A stretch of DNA of 64,000 nt from Patiriisocius sp047730165 (GTDB taxonomy: Bacteria; Bacteroidota; Bacteroidia; Flavobacteriales; Flavobacteriaceae). The notes below the pieces were generated by a model. That model saw only the letters and a program-made list of their open reading frames with translations, did not search any database and had not been told where the DNA came from. The position numbers and the translations under genes were made by a program. The stretch spans positions 1,860,001 to 1,924,000 of the forward strand of contig NZ_CP159834.1 in NCBI RefSeq assembly GCF_047730165.1, in the 5' to 3' direction. Below are positions 7,332-14,973 of the stretch, piece after piece; positions within the stretch are counted from its first letter, which is position 1; each line of letters starts with the position of its first letter.

Positions 7332-9707
7332 TTAAAAATTAATGCTATACTTTAAAACTGGAATCAACCCATTTTGTTCGCTTTTGATGGTTACTATTCT
7401 GTTGGTTACTTCGTCAAAGAAGTAGTCTAGCTCAGTTGTATTTATTCTACTTGTTAGATTTTGGATATTGAGACTTAAATTGTGTGTGGTTTTTGTTTTA
7501 TTCCATTGGTAATTAATGCCCAAATCAAAACGATAGTAAGCTTTTACTTTTTCTGTAAAAGGTGTGGTTGAGAAAACTTCGGTTTGGCCAGCTATAGAAG
7601 CCGCTTCATCAATTCCTGTAAAACGTTGGCCGCCAGCTAATACAAATTTAGCGTTTATGCCAAAGGTTTTATTGCCTTTTGTGCCAACTGCAAAATCTTT
7701 TCCGCTCAACAAATTAAATACATAATTTCCATTAAATCTCGTGTTTAAATAGTTGCCGTTGCCCACTTTGTATTTAGAATCGTATAATGATAGTGTAGAT
7801 AAATAATAAAAGCCCTTATTTAAAAAACGTTCTAAGGTAAATTCTATTCCGTAATTACGTCCTTTACCATCATTAGTTAAAGGTGTTTCTGTAATTTCAA
7901 AAATATCAAATGATTGTGCATTTATTGCGTTATAACCAGTTTCTCCGCTATTATCAACAGGGATGTCAAATAAATGTTGATAGTAGGCTTCTGCCTTAAA
8001 AAGCGTGTTTTTATTTATGCGCCAGTTGTAACCTACTACATAATGCAACGCTTTAGATAATTTTAAATTGGTGTTCAGAAAATTTGTGTTAGTAGCGTCT
8101 TTTGTGAGATAGAGAGGTAATTGCTCAGCTCTACTATGTAAACCTGCGCCAAAACTAAGTGAATGGACATTATTTAGCTTGTAATTAAGACCTAATCTTG
8201 GCTCAATGGCACTGCTGTTGGTTTTGCCAAAGTGTAAAAAATGAAGCCCTGAATTTAAGGTAAAGTTTTCTGTCATTCTATATTTCCATTGCACATAACT
8301 CTGAAATACATTCGCTGTTCCATTTATTTCATCTTTTGACGTTGAAAGCGTACCGTCATCATTTTTGTCTGTAAAACTTAAAGTGTTTTTCTCTTTGAGA
8401 TGGCTTAGCGTAAACCCACTTCGTAAGGTGTGTTTAGAATTAAATTTATGGTTTATAAAAGAGGATAAACGAAAGGCTTCACTTTTTGAATCAAATGATT
8501 CCGATTCTAAAGGGCCAACAACACCAGTGTTTTGGAATACATCGTTTTTCTTTGCATCATTTGACGAATACGTGATATTTGTTTTTAAATAGGTTTGGTC
8601 TTTTATAAAAACCCGGTGTCCTAAACCCGTAATAAAAGTGCTTTCATCACTTTCTGTTTTATTTGTAAAATTGTCAGTACTCGGGTTTCCGTCTATATCT
8701 TCATCCTCCGTTTCACTAGAATTTGATTTGTTTTTGCCCAATAATCCATAGAGATTAAAGGTTCCAAATTTTGTAGTAGGCAGATTTATGTTATAATTTA
8801 AATCTTGAAAAGTAGGGTTAAAACCATCTGTTAAGTTTAAGCCTAATTTTTCTAAAATACCTAAAGTAGAATACCTGTAATTAACAAGGTAAGAGGCTTT
8901 GCTTTTTTTACTAAAATACCCTTCAGTTGAAAACCCTAGACCTAGCACACCAGCATCAATTGTAGTTTCTCTTTTTTGATTATTACCTTTACGAAAGCGT
9001 AAATCAAAAACCCCAGCAATACCATTACCATATTCGGCAGGAAAAGCAGAAGTAAAAAAATCAGTTTTAGCTAACACGTTAGCACTTAACATACTTACAG
9101 AGCCTCCAGTTAACCGGGTGAAATGATTTGGATTTGGCACTTCTACGCCTTCTAATCTCCATAATAAGGTATTAGGCGAGTTACCTCTAATTACAATTTC
9201 ATTGTTTAAATCGTCACCACCTCCTGTAACGCCTGCAAAATTTTGAACTTGCCTTGCTGGGTCGCCTATAGATGCAGCATATAGATTAGCTTGTTCTGGG
9301 TTTAAGGTGCGTGCGCTAACGGTAACAAACTCGTTGACGGTTATTTCTTTGCGTTTTTCGGCTACAATCAGAACTTCATCTAGCGCTGCAAAATTTTCTA
9401 CTAAATTAATTTCTAAGACCACTTCTTTTCCTGCGGTTACATTAATATTGGGCAACGTAAAAGTTTCATAACCTACAAACGAAACGATAAGTGTTTGTTT
9501 ACCAATTGGGACGTCACTTAATGTAAACTTTCCATTTTCATCAGAAATTACACCTAATATTGGATTGCTGTTTTTTACAACAATAGTAGCAAAAGGAACG
9601 GTTTGTTTTGAATCTTTGTCGGTAATGGTTCCTCTAACGGTTTGTTGCGCTAAAAGCGCCATTGGTAACGTAAGGAATAAAGCATTTAAAAAAAATCTGA
9701 ACATCAT
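7332..9707 (-). CDS. TonB-dependent outer-membrane receptor
   Basis: 791 residues. Order: signal peptide (1-21, ends LLAQ), carboxypeptidase-like regulatory/CarbopepD-reg domain (about 23-105, VRGTITDKDSKQTVPFATI), plug domain (about 125-235, with IVIRGNSPNTLLWRLEGVEVPNPNHF), then a 22-strand type barrel ending in KYSINF with terminal Phe. It takes up an unknown ligand across the outer membrane with TonB energy. No SusD partner is next to it, unlike polysaccharide loci. The gene upstream on the same strand encodes a membrane AraC-type regulator, a likely controller. Both lie between R9 and half-site R8, so if mobile they form a large two-gene cassette of about 3.7 kb. Confidence 0.92.
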   Translation of the reverse strand: MMFRFFLNALFLTLPMALLAQQTVRGTITDKDSKQTVPFATIVVKNSNPILGVISDENGKFTLSDVPIGKQTLIVSFVGYETFTLPNINVTAGKEVVLEINLVENFAALDEVLIVAEKRKEITVNEFVTVSARTLNPEQANLYAASIGDPARQVQNFAGVTGGGDDLNNEIVIRGNSPNTLLWRLEGVEVPNPNHFTRLTGGSVSMLSANVLAKTDFFTSAFPAEYGNGIAGVFDLRFRKGNNQKRETTIDAGVLGLGFSTEGYFSKKSKASYLVNYRYSTLGILEKLGLNLTDGFNPTFQDLNYNINLPTTKFGTFNLYGLLGKNKSNSSETEDEDIDGNPSTDNFTNKTESDESTFITGLGHRVFIKDQTYLKTNITYSSNDAKKNDVFQNTGVVGPLESESFDSKSEAFRLSSFINHKFNSKHTLRSGFTLSHLKEKNTLSFTDKNDDGTLSTSKDEINGTANVFQSYVQWKYRMTENFTLNSGLHFLHFGKTNSSAIEPRLGLNYKLNNVHSLSFGAGLHSRAEQLPLYLTKDATNTNFLNTNLKLSKALHYVVGYNWRINKNTLFKAEAYYQHLFDIPVDNSGETGYNAINAQSFDIFEITETPLTNDGKGRNYGIEFTLERFLNKGFYYLSTLSLYDSKYKVGNGNYLNTRFNGNYVFNLLSGKDFAVGTKGNKTFGINAKFVLAGGQRFTGIDEAASIAGQTEVFSTTPFTEKVKAYYRFDLGINYQWNKTKTTHNLSLNIQNLTSRINTTELDYFFDEVTNRIVTIKSEQNGLIPVLKYSINF

Positions 9708-9801
9708 AAGTTTTATTGTTTGGCAAAAAAACGCACAATGTTATTTATTAGTGTTCAACTGGATAAAGTTGAACAACTAAGATTTCTTAAAAAATTACAA
9801 C

Positions 9802-10935
9802 TTACTGATTATTAGTATTTTTATATTGTGTAGGTGTCATTCCAGATTGCTTTTTAAAGAGTGTATTAAAGGTGCTTTTAGAACCAAAACCGCCTTCAAG
9901 TGCGATACCTTCAATGCTTAAATGTTGCTTTTTGGGGTTTTTTAAAAGGGCTTTACAATAGTCAAATCTAAAATTATTGATGTAGTTGTAAAAATTTATA
10001 TCATAATGTGAATTTATAACATATGATACTATGTGTGTTCTACTATTTAATTTATCTGCTAATAGATTTAGAGAAAGATTTTTGTTTAAATATGGCTTAT
10101 CCTCTTTCATTACCTTTTCTAAATTATTGGCTATTTCAAGCATTAAATGTTCATCAATCAGCACTTCTTTTTTAGCGTAAATTTGTTCAGGAATTTCTTT
10201 TTCTGCCAAAACTTTGCCTTGCATTGTTAGGTCGAATATTTCTCTTTGCTGTACGATATGGAAACCACAAAAAAATAATATAAGAAATATAGCGATATCT
10301 GAAAAATTGATTAAGTAATATTGATTTGAGCTAAAATTGAAGACAACTTGAGCAATAAAAAGTATTGGAAAAACAAACATTAACTTATACAACCAGTTCA
10401 AATCTACACCTTGAGTATTTGCGTGAAAATTTAAAACATTTTTATGATGATTGATAAGCATTTTTACGACCCAATAAAATACAATTAGAGAATATATATA
10501 TAAGCCAACAAGAAATATAAAATCTAAAGTATCAATAAAATTTTCTAACGCTAAAGAATAAGTTTCTGCCCAAATTGAAAACGTCCTAAAGATAGCTATA
10601 AAAAGAAAAGGTAGAAATAGTAAATAATGCTTTTTTAAGAAATTGGCAGGCGCATGTACAAAATGATATACTGCTATATAAAGGAATGAAGGAATTAGGA
10701 TTATGGTGTTTTCTAATATATTAATTGCATATAACCAAATCCATTTTTCTGAAATATATTCTCCAACATCTGTGGAAATAAAAAGGATAGCTAAAACACC
10801 AAAAAGCATAGCTAAGTAGCTGTTTGCATTTTTATTAATTCTGTAACTTTGAGAAAAGGCTACAAAAGTTAGCATTAACGAAGCACCTATTCGTATAAGA
10901 GATAAGTATAAATCCATTTTATTTTTGTGAGACAA
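9802..10935 (-). CDS. 7TM membrane sensor fused to AraC-type DNA-binding domain
   Basis: 377 residues. The first ~230 contain about seven hydrophobic helices (for example 12-28, 40-55, 68-92, 103-118, 135-160, 185-203, 210-228). A linker follows, then a C-terminal AraC/XylS helix-turn-helix pair (about 275-377) with the typical IEGIALEGGFGSKSTFNTLFKKQSGMTPTQYK signature. This 7TM-AraC layout is common in Bacteroidota and is thought to read a signal at the inner membrane and act directly on nearby promoters. Its position 94 bp upstream of the TonB receptor in the same direction makes that receptor the obvious target. Confidence 0.88.
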   Translation of the reverse strand: MSHKNKMDLYLSLIRIGASLMLTFVAFSQSYRINKNANSYLAMLFGVLAILFISTDVGEYISEKWIWLYAINILENTIILIPSFLYIAVYHFVHAPANFLKKHYLLFLPFLFIAIFRTFSIWAETYSLALENFIDTLDFIFLVGLYIYSLIVFYWVVKMLINHHKNVLNFHANTQGVDLNWLYKLMFVFPILFIAQVVFNFSSNQYYLINFSDIAIFLILFFCGFHIVQQREIFDLTMQGKVLAEKEIPEQIYAKKEVLIDEHLMLEIANNLEKVMKEDKPYLNKNLSLNLLADKLNSRTHIVSYVINSHYDINFYNYINNFRFDYCKALLKNPKKQHLSIEGIALEGGFGSKSTFNTLFKKQSGMTPTQYKNTNNQ

Positions 10936-11014
10936 TCAGGTTTTTCAAACAATTCAACGTCAAATTTTTTTCAATATTGTTTTTGGCACCTTGTTTAATA
11001 ACGGGATGTTTTGT

Positions 11015-11158
11015 ATGTGTTACAACGGATTGGTGTAAAAATAGTAAGCGGTAAATTCCGCAGGAATTTTCTACTTAGGACTGAAAGATAGCAAATCTGC
11101 TTTGAATTTCGCAGAAATTCGCTGACGTGCTTATTGTTTTTACACCTTGTTGTAAGTA
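11015..11158. repeat. attC-like site R9 (integrase-proximal)
   Basis: Left end TGTGTTACAACGGATTGGTGTA, right end TTTTACACCTTGTTGTAAGTAGG; AGTAAGC and GCTTATT are inner arms. Two inner stems are visible: AAATTCC/GGAATTT (11053-11069) and GAATTTC/GAAATTC (11104-11120), both with loop GCA. Confidence 0.8.
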
Positions 11159-11339
11159 GGAACTCCCACGCGAGTAAGAAGGTTTCCCTCCATAGAGATT
11201 GGTTGCGTCTGAGTGAATGTCCGCGTTATATTTGTTTAAAGGGGAATGGCCTTTGGAATCAGATCTGTATTTCTGTCCGCTGCGAATTATATGCATTTTT
11301 GCACACAATATTTTTTTGAGTTCTTGCTTACAACAATAG

Positions 11340-11364
11340 TATATAGAACATTATGTTCTATATA
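11340..11364. repeat. Inverted repeat next to recombinase
   Basis: Perfect 12-bp arms TATATAGAACAT and ATGTTCTATATA separated by one T. It contains GAACATTATGTTC. Could be a recombinase or repressor site, or a transcription stop for the recombinase gene. Confidence 0.75.
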
Positions 11365-11376
11365 GACCCAATATAG

Positions 11377-11404
11377 GATATATATAACATATGTTATATA
11401 TATC
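11377..11404. repeat. Perfect 28-bp palindrome
   Basis: Perfect self-complementarity over 28 bp centred between 11390 and 11391 (core ATAACATATGTTAT, ends GATAT/ATATC). It lies 17 bp past the recombinase stop codon on the array side. Confidence 0.8.
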
Positions 11405-11420
11405 TTTTATATAATTTTTT

Positions 11421-12551
11421 TTAAGAATCGAGCGGATTCTTTATTTCCTTGAACGTGGTCGTGGCAACGTGTGTGTATATTTCAGTTGTTTTGCTAGAAC
11501 TATGACCCAATAAAACCTGAATTTGTCTCAAGTCTACACCAGCTTCTAATAAATGCGTGGCAAAACTATGCCGAAGCATATGAGGCGTTACCGGAACCTT
11601 AATACCCGCTTTTATTGCCGCATTGACAACTATTTTACCAATACTTTGCCCAGAGTATTGCTTGCCATATAATCCCTCTACAATATACTTTTCGGGTTTC
11701 CACTGTTTATAATAGTCCCGCAAATCTTCTAATAAAGAATGTGATAACAGGGTATAGCGATCTTTATTCCCTTTTGCTGCCTCAACGCGTATTAACATTC
11801 GTTTACTATCAATATCAGTGATTTTTAAATTTATTAATTCATTTCTGCGTATTCCAGAAGAATATAAAAGGCTTACAACACATTTGTGTTTTAAGTTATT
11901 AGTGTGGGCAATAATATTCAGAACATCTTCTTTAGAAAGTACTTTAGGTAATTTTTTTTCTTTCCTAGGCCTTTCTATTTTGTAAAACCTATTAGGCATC
12001 CCTAACACAGATTCGTAATAAAACTTGATGCTATTAATAGCAGAGTTTATATAAGAATTGGATTTGTCTTCTTGAACCAGCTTTAATAAATACTGTCTAA
12101 CATCATTTTCGTCAATAGAAACTAAATCTTTAGTATGGTAATAATTAATAAAAGTTTCAAACGAAGAAACATATGTTTTCACCGTATTATTGGCATATTT
12201 TCTAAGTTCTAATTTGTCTAAATAACTAGTAGGACACACGCGATACGTTGCCGGAAGTTCCCTTTTTCTTAACCACGTAATATCTATAGGGCCATTAGTT
12301 TCTTTTACATGACTATTGTCAAAGAAATAATTGCAATTAACCCAAACAACACCATTAAATGTTTTGAATATTAAATCAAGATGTTCTTTAGTATTTAAAA
12401 TATAGGCCATACTAAAACGGGTACTCCATTTTACATCTGGTAACTGTTTAACCAGCGCATGAATTACCTTATCCGTATTAAATTGTAGCCCTATAAAACG
12501 CTCTTCTTTAATTAAAAGATGTTTTAAAGTCACACTCCTGCCAGTATCCAT
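11421..12551 (-). CDS. Tyrosine recombinase of the cassette array
   Basis: 376 residues from the ATG at 12551 (a TTG at 12569 would add six). A ~95-residue N-terminal extension of unknown role precedes a SAM-like core-binding domain (about 100-190) and the catalytic domain (about 200-370). Catalytic residues in ATG numbering are R235 (SGIRRNEL), K260 (AAKGNKDR), H324 and R327 (HMLRH), H350 (LLGH) and Y359 (EIYTH). The body is XerC/D-like, with no obvious insertion matching the ~20-residue IntI patch before HxxRH. It reads toward the array, its 3' end facing the cassettes, as reported for the Treponema denticola integron rather than class 1. Position suggests it recombines the repeats; this is inference. 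Confidence 0.88.
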   Translation of the reverse strand: MDTGRSVTLKHLLIKEERFIGLQFNTDKVIHALVKQLPDVKWSTRFSMAYILNTKEHLDLIFKTFNGVVWVNCNYFFDNSHVKETNGPIDITWLRKRELPATYRVCPTSYLDKLELRKYANNTVKTYVSSFETFINYYHTKDLVSIDENDVRQYLLKLVQEDKSNSYINSAINSIKFYYESVLGMPNRFYKIERPRKEKKLPKVLSKEDVLNIIAHTNNLKHKCVVSLLYSSGIRRNELINLKITDIDSKRMLIRVEAAKGNKDRYTLLSHSLLEDLRDYYKQWKPEKYIVEGLYGKQYSGQSIGKIVVNAAIKAGIKVPVTPHMLRHSFATHLLEAGVDLRQIQVLLGHSSSKTTEIYTHVATTTFKEIKNPLDS

Positions 12552-12645
12552 AAGTATCTTTTTTGCCAAATTAGAAGATATAAATGATTTAATTGTATCT
12601 TAATCGAATAATGTTCGAATAGGCATTCACTTAATTTCTTTTGAA

Positions 12646-13035
12646 ATGAGAATACAAAAACACTGCAAGCATTGTGATGAAGAATTATTCGGTAGATCAG
12701 ATAAAAAATACTGCAATCTGCACTGTAAAAGCGCGTACCAGTACCAACTGGCTAAAGAACAACCAGAACGATTTTATAATATCGTAGATAATCAATTAAA
12801 ATTGAACCGTAAGATTCTTAAAGAGTTCAATAAAGGAGGTAAAGTAACCGTCCGGGCAGAACTAATAAATGAATTAGGTTTTAATGCCAATTTTTTCACG
12901 CATTTCTGGAAAAATCAAAAAGGAGAAGTGTACCTGTTTGTGTATGAGTATGGTTTTCTGAAAATAAAAGAACATACCAATGAAAAGTATGTTTTAGTGC
13001 GCTGGCAAGAATATATGCATAAGCCCAAAATGTAA
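12646..13035 (+). CDS. Small zinc-ribbon protein
   Basis: 129 residues. The N-terminus has a zinc-ribbon-like set of ligands: C7 and C10 (CKHCDEEL) with C22 and C26 (KYCNLHCKS), a pattern annotated in Bacteroidota as DUF2116-like. The remainder is basic and helical with aromatic strands (VYLFVYEYGFLKI) and may bind nucleic acid. It diverges from the recombinase, with 94 bp between starts that contain a CGAA/TTCG inverted repeat (12605-12617). The neighbourhood allows a role with the recombinase, but such genes also occur in unrelated places. No function is assigned. Confidence 0.7.
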   Translation: MRIQKHCKHCDEELFGRSDKKYCNLHCKSAYQYQLAKEQPERFYNIVDNQLKLNRKILKEFNKGGKVTVRAELINELGFNANFFTHFWKNQKGEVYLFVYEYGFLKIKEHTNEKYVLVRWQEYMHKPKM

Positions 13036-13045
13036 TGTAATAAAT

Positions 13046-13282
13046 TTATGAGTCTTCAAAAACCTCTGCGCCACTTACCGGATCTACATACATTACGTTA
13101 CCGTCCCAAAGTAGCACCATCGTTGCGCGAGAAATTGGGTTGATCTAAAAATTCGTGATATTCTCATCTATTTTCTGCACTTCTTCACTGCCTACCGTTT
13201 CAGCAGTCTGCTCTTTATTCTTAGCGTCATTACAGCCGAGTGCTAAGTTGGCTATAAAGCATAGGATGAGTATCTTTTTCAT
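13046..13282 (-). pseudogene. Remnant of an MBL-fold hydrolase lipoprotein
   Basis: An ATG at 13282 opens a lipoprotein signal (LALGC) and reads 45 codons to an in-frame TAG. The same frame then continues with INPISRATMVLLWDGNVMYVDPVSGAEVF before a TAA at 13046. That second part matches the N-terminal strand pattern of UlaG-like MBL-fold hydrolases of Bacteroidota (SHATMxLxWxxxxIYVDPVGG). The remaining ~150 residues, including the HxHxDH metal motif, are absent. It is therefore a nonsense-containing, 3'-truncated remnant. The family call rests on motif memory. Confidence 0.65.
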
Positions 13283-13440
13283 ATTTTTTCTGATATTAAA
13301 GCTTCATTATCGGTTAGAATACACGTACTCTAATTCATTTTCAGTACTGTTACAGTAGCGTTAAAGGTTTATTGATGTATGCTTTATGTTGCAAAAAGAC
13401 GTACAGCCAATACCTAGACAATATCACCTATTAATGCTTA

Positions 13441-13899
13441 TTACAGATGGCTGTAAACCATCTTTATGTTACTCCGTTTGTAAGGATTATCAGCCGGAAT
13501 AGGAACTTCAATAAACCCTACTTTTTTATAGATGTAAATTGCATTTTCTAAAAGTGTATTGGAGTAGAGATACAATTCTTTAAAGTTGTTTTCATCAGCA
13601 AATTCTAGGCAATAATTCATTAATTTTTGTCCTATCTTATTTCCTCTTTGTGAGGAGAGCACAGCCATTTTTGTAAGCTCAAAAATACCTTCGCCTCTTT
13701 TTAAAAGGGCTACAGTGCCTAGCACTTGTTCATCGTCAACAAATGAAAAGATATGTCCGCCAGGTGAAATAATATAACGATCTGGATTACTCAAAACCTC
13801 TTTGTCATAAGGCTCTACATAAAAATAGGTCTCTAACCATGCTATGTTTAAGTCATAAAATGCTTGAGCAAATTTTGTATCAAAAGGGACTATTTTCAT
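13441..13899 (-). CDS. GNAT-family N-acetyltransferase
   Basis: 152 residues, the usual length of a single GNAT domain. The acetyl-CoA pyrophosphate loop is recognisable at SSQRGNKIGQKLMNYCL (about 82-98), preceded by the strand FELTKMAVL and followed by FKELYLYSNTLLENAIYIYKKVGFIEVP, the normal beta5-helix4-beta6 part. The acceptor substrate cannot be predicted. It lies 70 bp downstream of hutG on the same strand and could be read with the histidine genes, but nothing shows a functional link. Confidence 0.85.
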   Translation of the reverse strand: MKIVPFDTKFAQAFYDLNIAWLETYFYVEPYDKEVLSNPDRYIISPGGHIFSFVDDEQVLGTVALLKRGEGIFELTKMAVLSSQRGNKIGQKLMNYCLEFADENNFKELYLYSNTLLENAIYIYKKVGFIEVPIPADNPYKRSNIKMVYSHL

Positions 13900-13968
13900 G
13901 TGCGTACTATAATTAATTTTGATGTTACCAGATGCTTGAGAGACCCTAAAGCCATCCCAGTACTTTTT

Positions 13969-14973
13969 TTACCCAGAAATCACATCACTCACTAAATAAG
14001 AAATCACTTTCCCAACTTGATTAGGGAATAACTCAAATGCAGGAGCACCTTCACAGATATGTACATACGCGCAGTTTTTATTGCTACTGAAATGTTTAGT
14101 AAACGAACGCGCATCTGCTACAGAAAATCCCACAGGATTCATGGCGCTACTGCCCATATTTGCAATCGCATCGAGATCTATCTCAAGCCCAAAATGATCA
14201 TCACAAATAAAGTTATCAGCTTCTATGGTCGCTTGCATAATACTAGAGCCTCGCGATAACATCATATGTTCAAACCAAGCTATCTTTATAGTGCCTTGAG
14301 ATTTTTCTATTCGGTCAATTATTTCTTGAGAGGTGTAGTTCCTATGCAAACCAAAAATGTAATACTTGTCTAAAAATCCATCCTCTTTTGCATAGCTAAA
14401 ACCATTCCCGCTGTGTCTATGTTCTAAAGGTCTAAAATCGCTGTGGGCGTCAAAGTTTATGACAGAAATGGGCTTGTTTAGGGCTTGTGATGTTCCTTTA
14501 ATATTTCCGAAGGCATTGTTATGACCCCCTCCTATAATGATAGGTGTTTTTCCGGCAGTCACAATAGTCTGTATAACTTCTACCACTTTATGGTCAATGC
14601 GCTCCACGAGTGCTCCCAGTTTCTCAGCAGCTCCGTCTGTTGTGATTTCTAACAGTGATGCTTCTTCCATCTCAAGACGACAATCAATCTCCCCAAAAAC
14701 TAAGGCATTTTTAAGCCTGCTCTTTTCTGTATGTTGTATGTTGCAATAGCTGTTTAAAAAAGCGTTCCAAGCTAAAGAAGTACCCGCTTTTCCGTGATTT
14801 GCTTTGACGCCTATGTCTTCTGGGATTCCAATAATCACATATAGAGACGCGCTGTCTTTTAATTCGACTTCTTGAGAAAGCACAGGAATAACTTCGCCAG
14901 CTTTTACCTCACCATCTCTCTTATTTGTGTGAGCAAGCAAGTCTTCTCTTGTGTATCTAATTAAGTGCGTCAT
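13969..14973 (-). CDS. hutG: Formimidoylglutamase (arginase family)
   Basis: 334 residues. The arginase-family metal sites are all visible: GGGHNNAFG (about 148-156), NFDAHSDFR (about 173-181) and a late IDLDAI (about 264-269), which hold the two Mn ions. The partner gene identifies the substrate: hutI overlaps it by 4 bp (ATG inside the hutI stop), so translation is coupled. HutG hydrolyses N-formimidoyl-L-glutamate to formamide and glutamate, the last step of histidine breakdown. The hutH and hutU genes are not in this window. The family also includes agmatinases, so the call depends partly on context. Confidence 0.9.
   Translation of the reverse strand: MTHLIRYTREDLLAHTNKRDGEVKAGEVIPVLSQEVELKDSASLYVIIGIPEDIGVKANHGKAGTSLAWNAFLNSYCNIQHTEKSRLKNALVFGEIDCRLEMEEASLLEITTDGAAEKLGALVERIDHKVVEVIQTIVTAGKTPIIIGGGHNNAFGNIKGTSQALNKPISVINFDAHSDFRPLEHRHSGNGFSYAKEDGFLDKYYIFGLHRNYTSQEIIDRIEKSQGTIKIAWFEHMMLSRGSSIMQATIEADNFICDDHFGLEIDLDAIANMGSSAMNPVGFSVADARSFTKHFSSNKNCAYVHICEGAPAFELFPNQVGKVISYLVSDVISG

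Larger units (their letters stand above)
11159..11420. other. Putative attI-like region between recombinase and array
   Basis: No convincing gene. At 11327-11345 the sequence CTTACAACAATAGTATATA resembles the left end of the attC-like sites, and its TTACAACAA (11328-11336) is the exact inverse of the right end of R9 (11147-11155). Next to it are two palindromes (11340-11364 and 11377-11404). In integrons a single simple site (attI) sits between integrase and first cassette; this is the best candidate here, by position and similarity only. The stretch 11160-11300 has no recognised content. Confidence 0.5.

Noticed and set aside
206..11158. Insertion-sequence or MITE origin of the repeats
   Set aside because: No transposase, no visible target duplications, and sites consistently lie between coding ends in one orientation; an attC-like role explains position and hairpin form better. 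A genome-wide copy count could reverse this.
11075..11308. 77-codon minus-strand frame between R9 and the palindromes
   Set aside because: It starts in unrecognised sequence and runs into R9; the translation has no protein-like features.
1..11400. CRISPR array from the recurring repeats
   Set aside because: Copies are 137-207 bp, diverged and separated by whole genes; there are no short uniform spacers and no cas genes.
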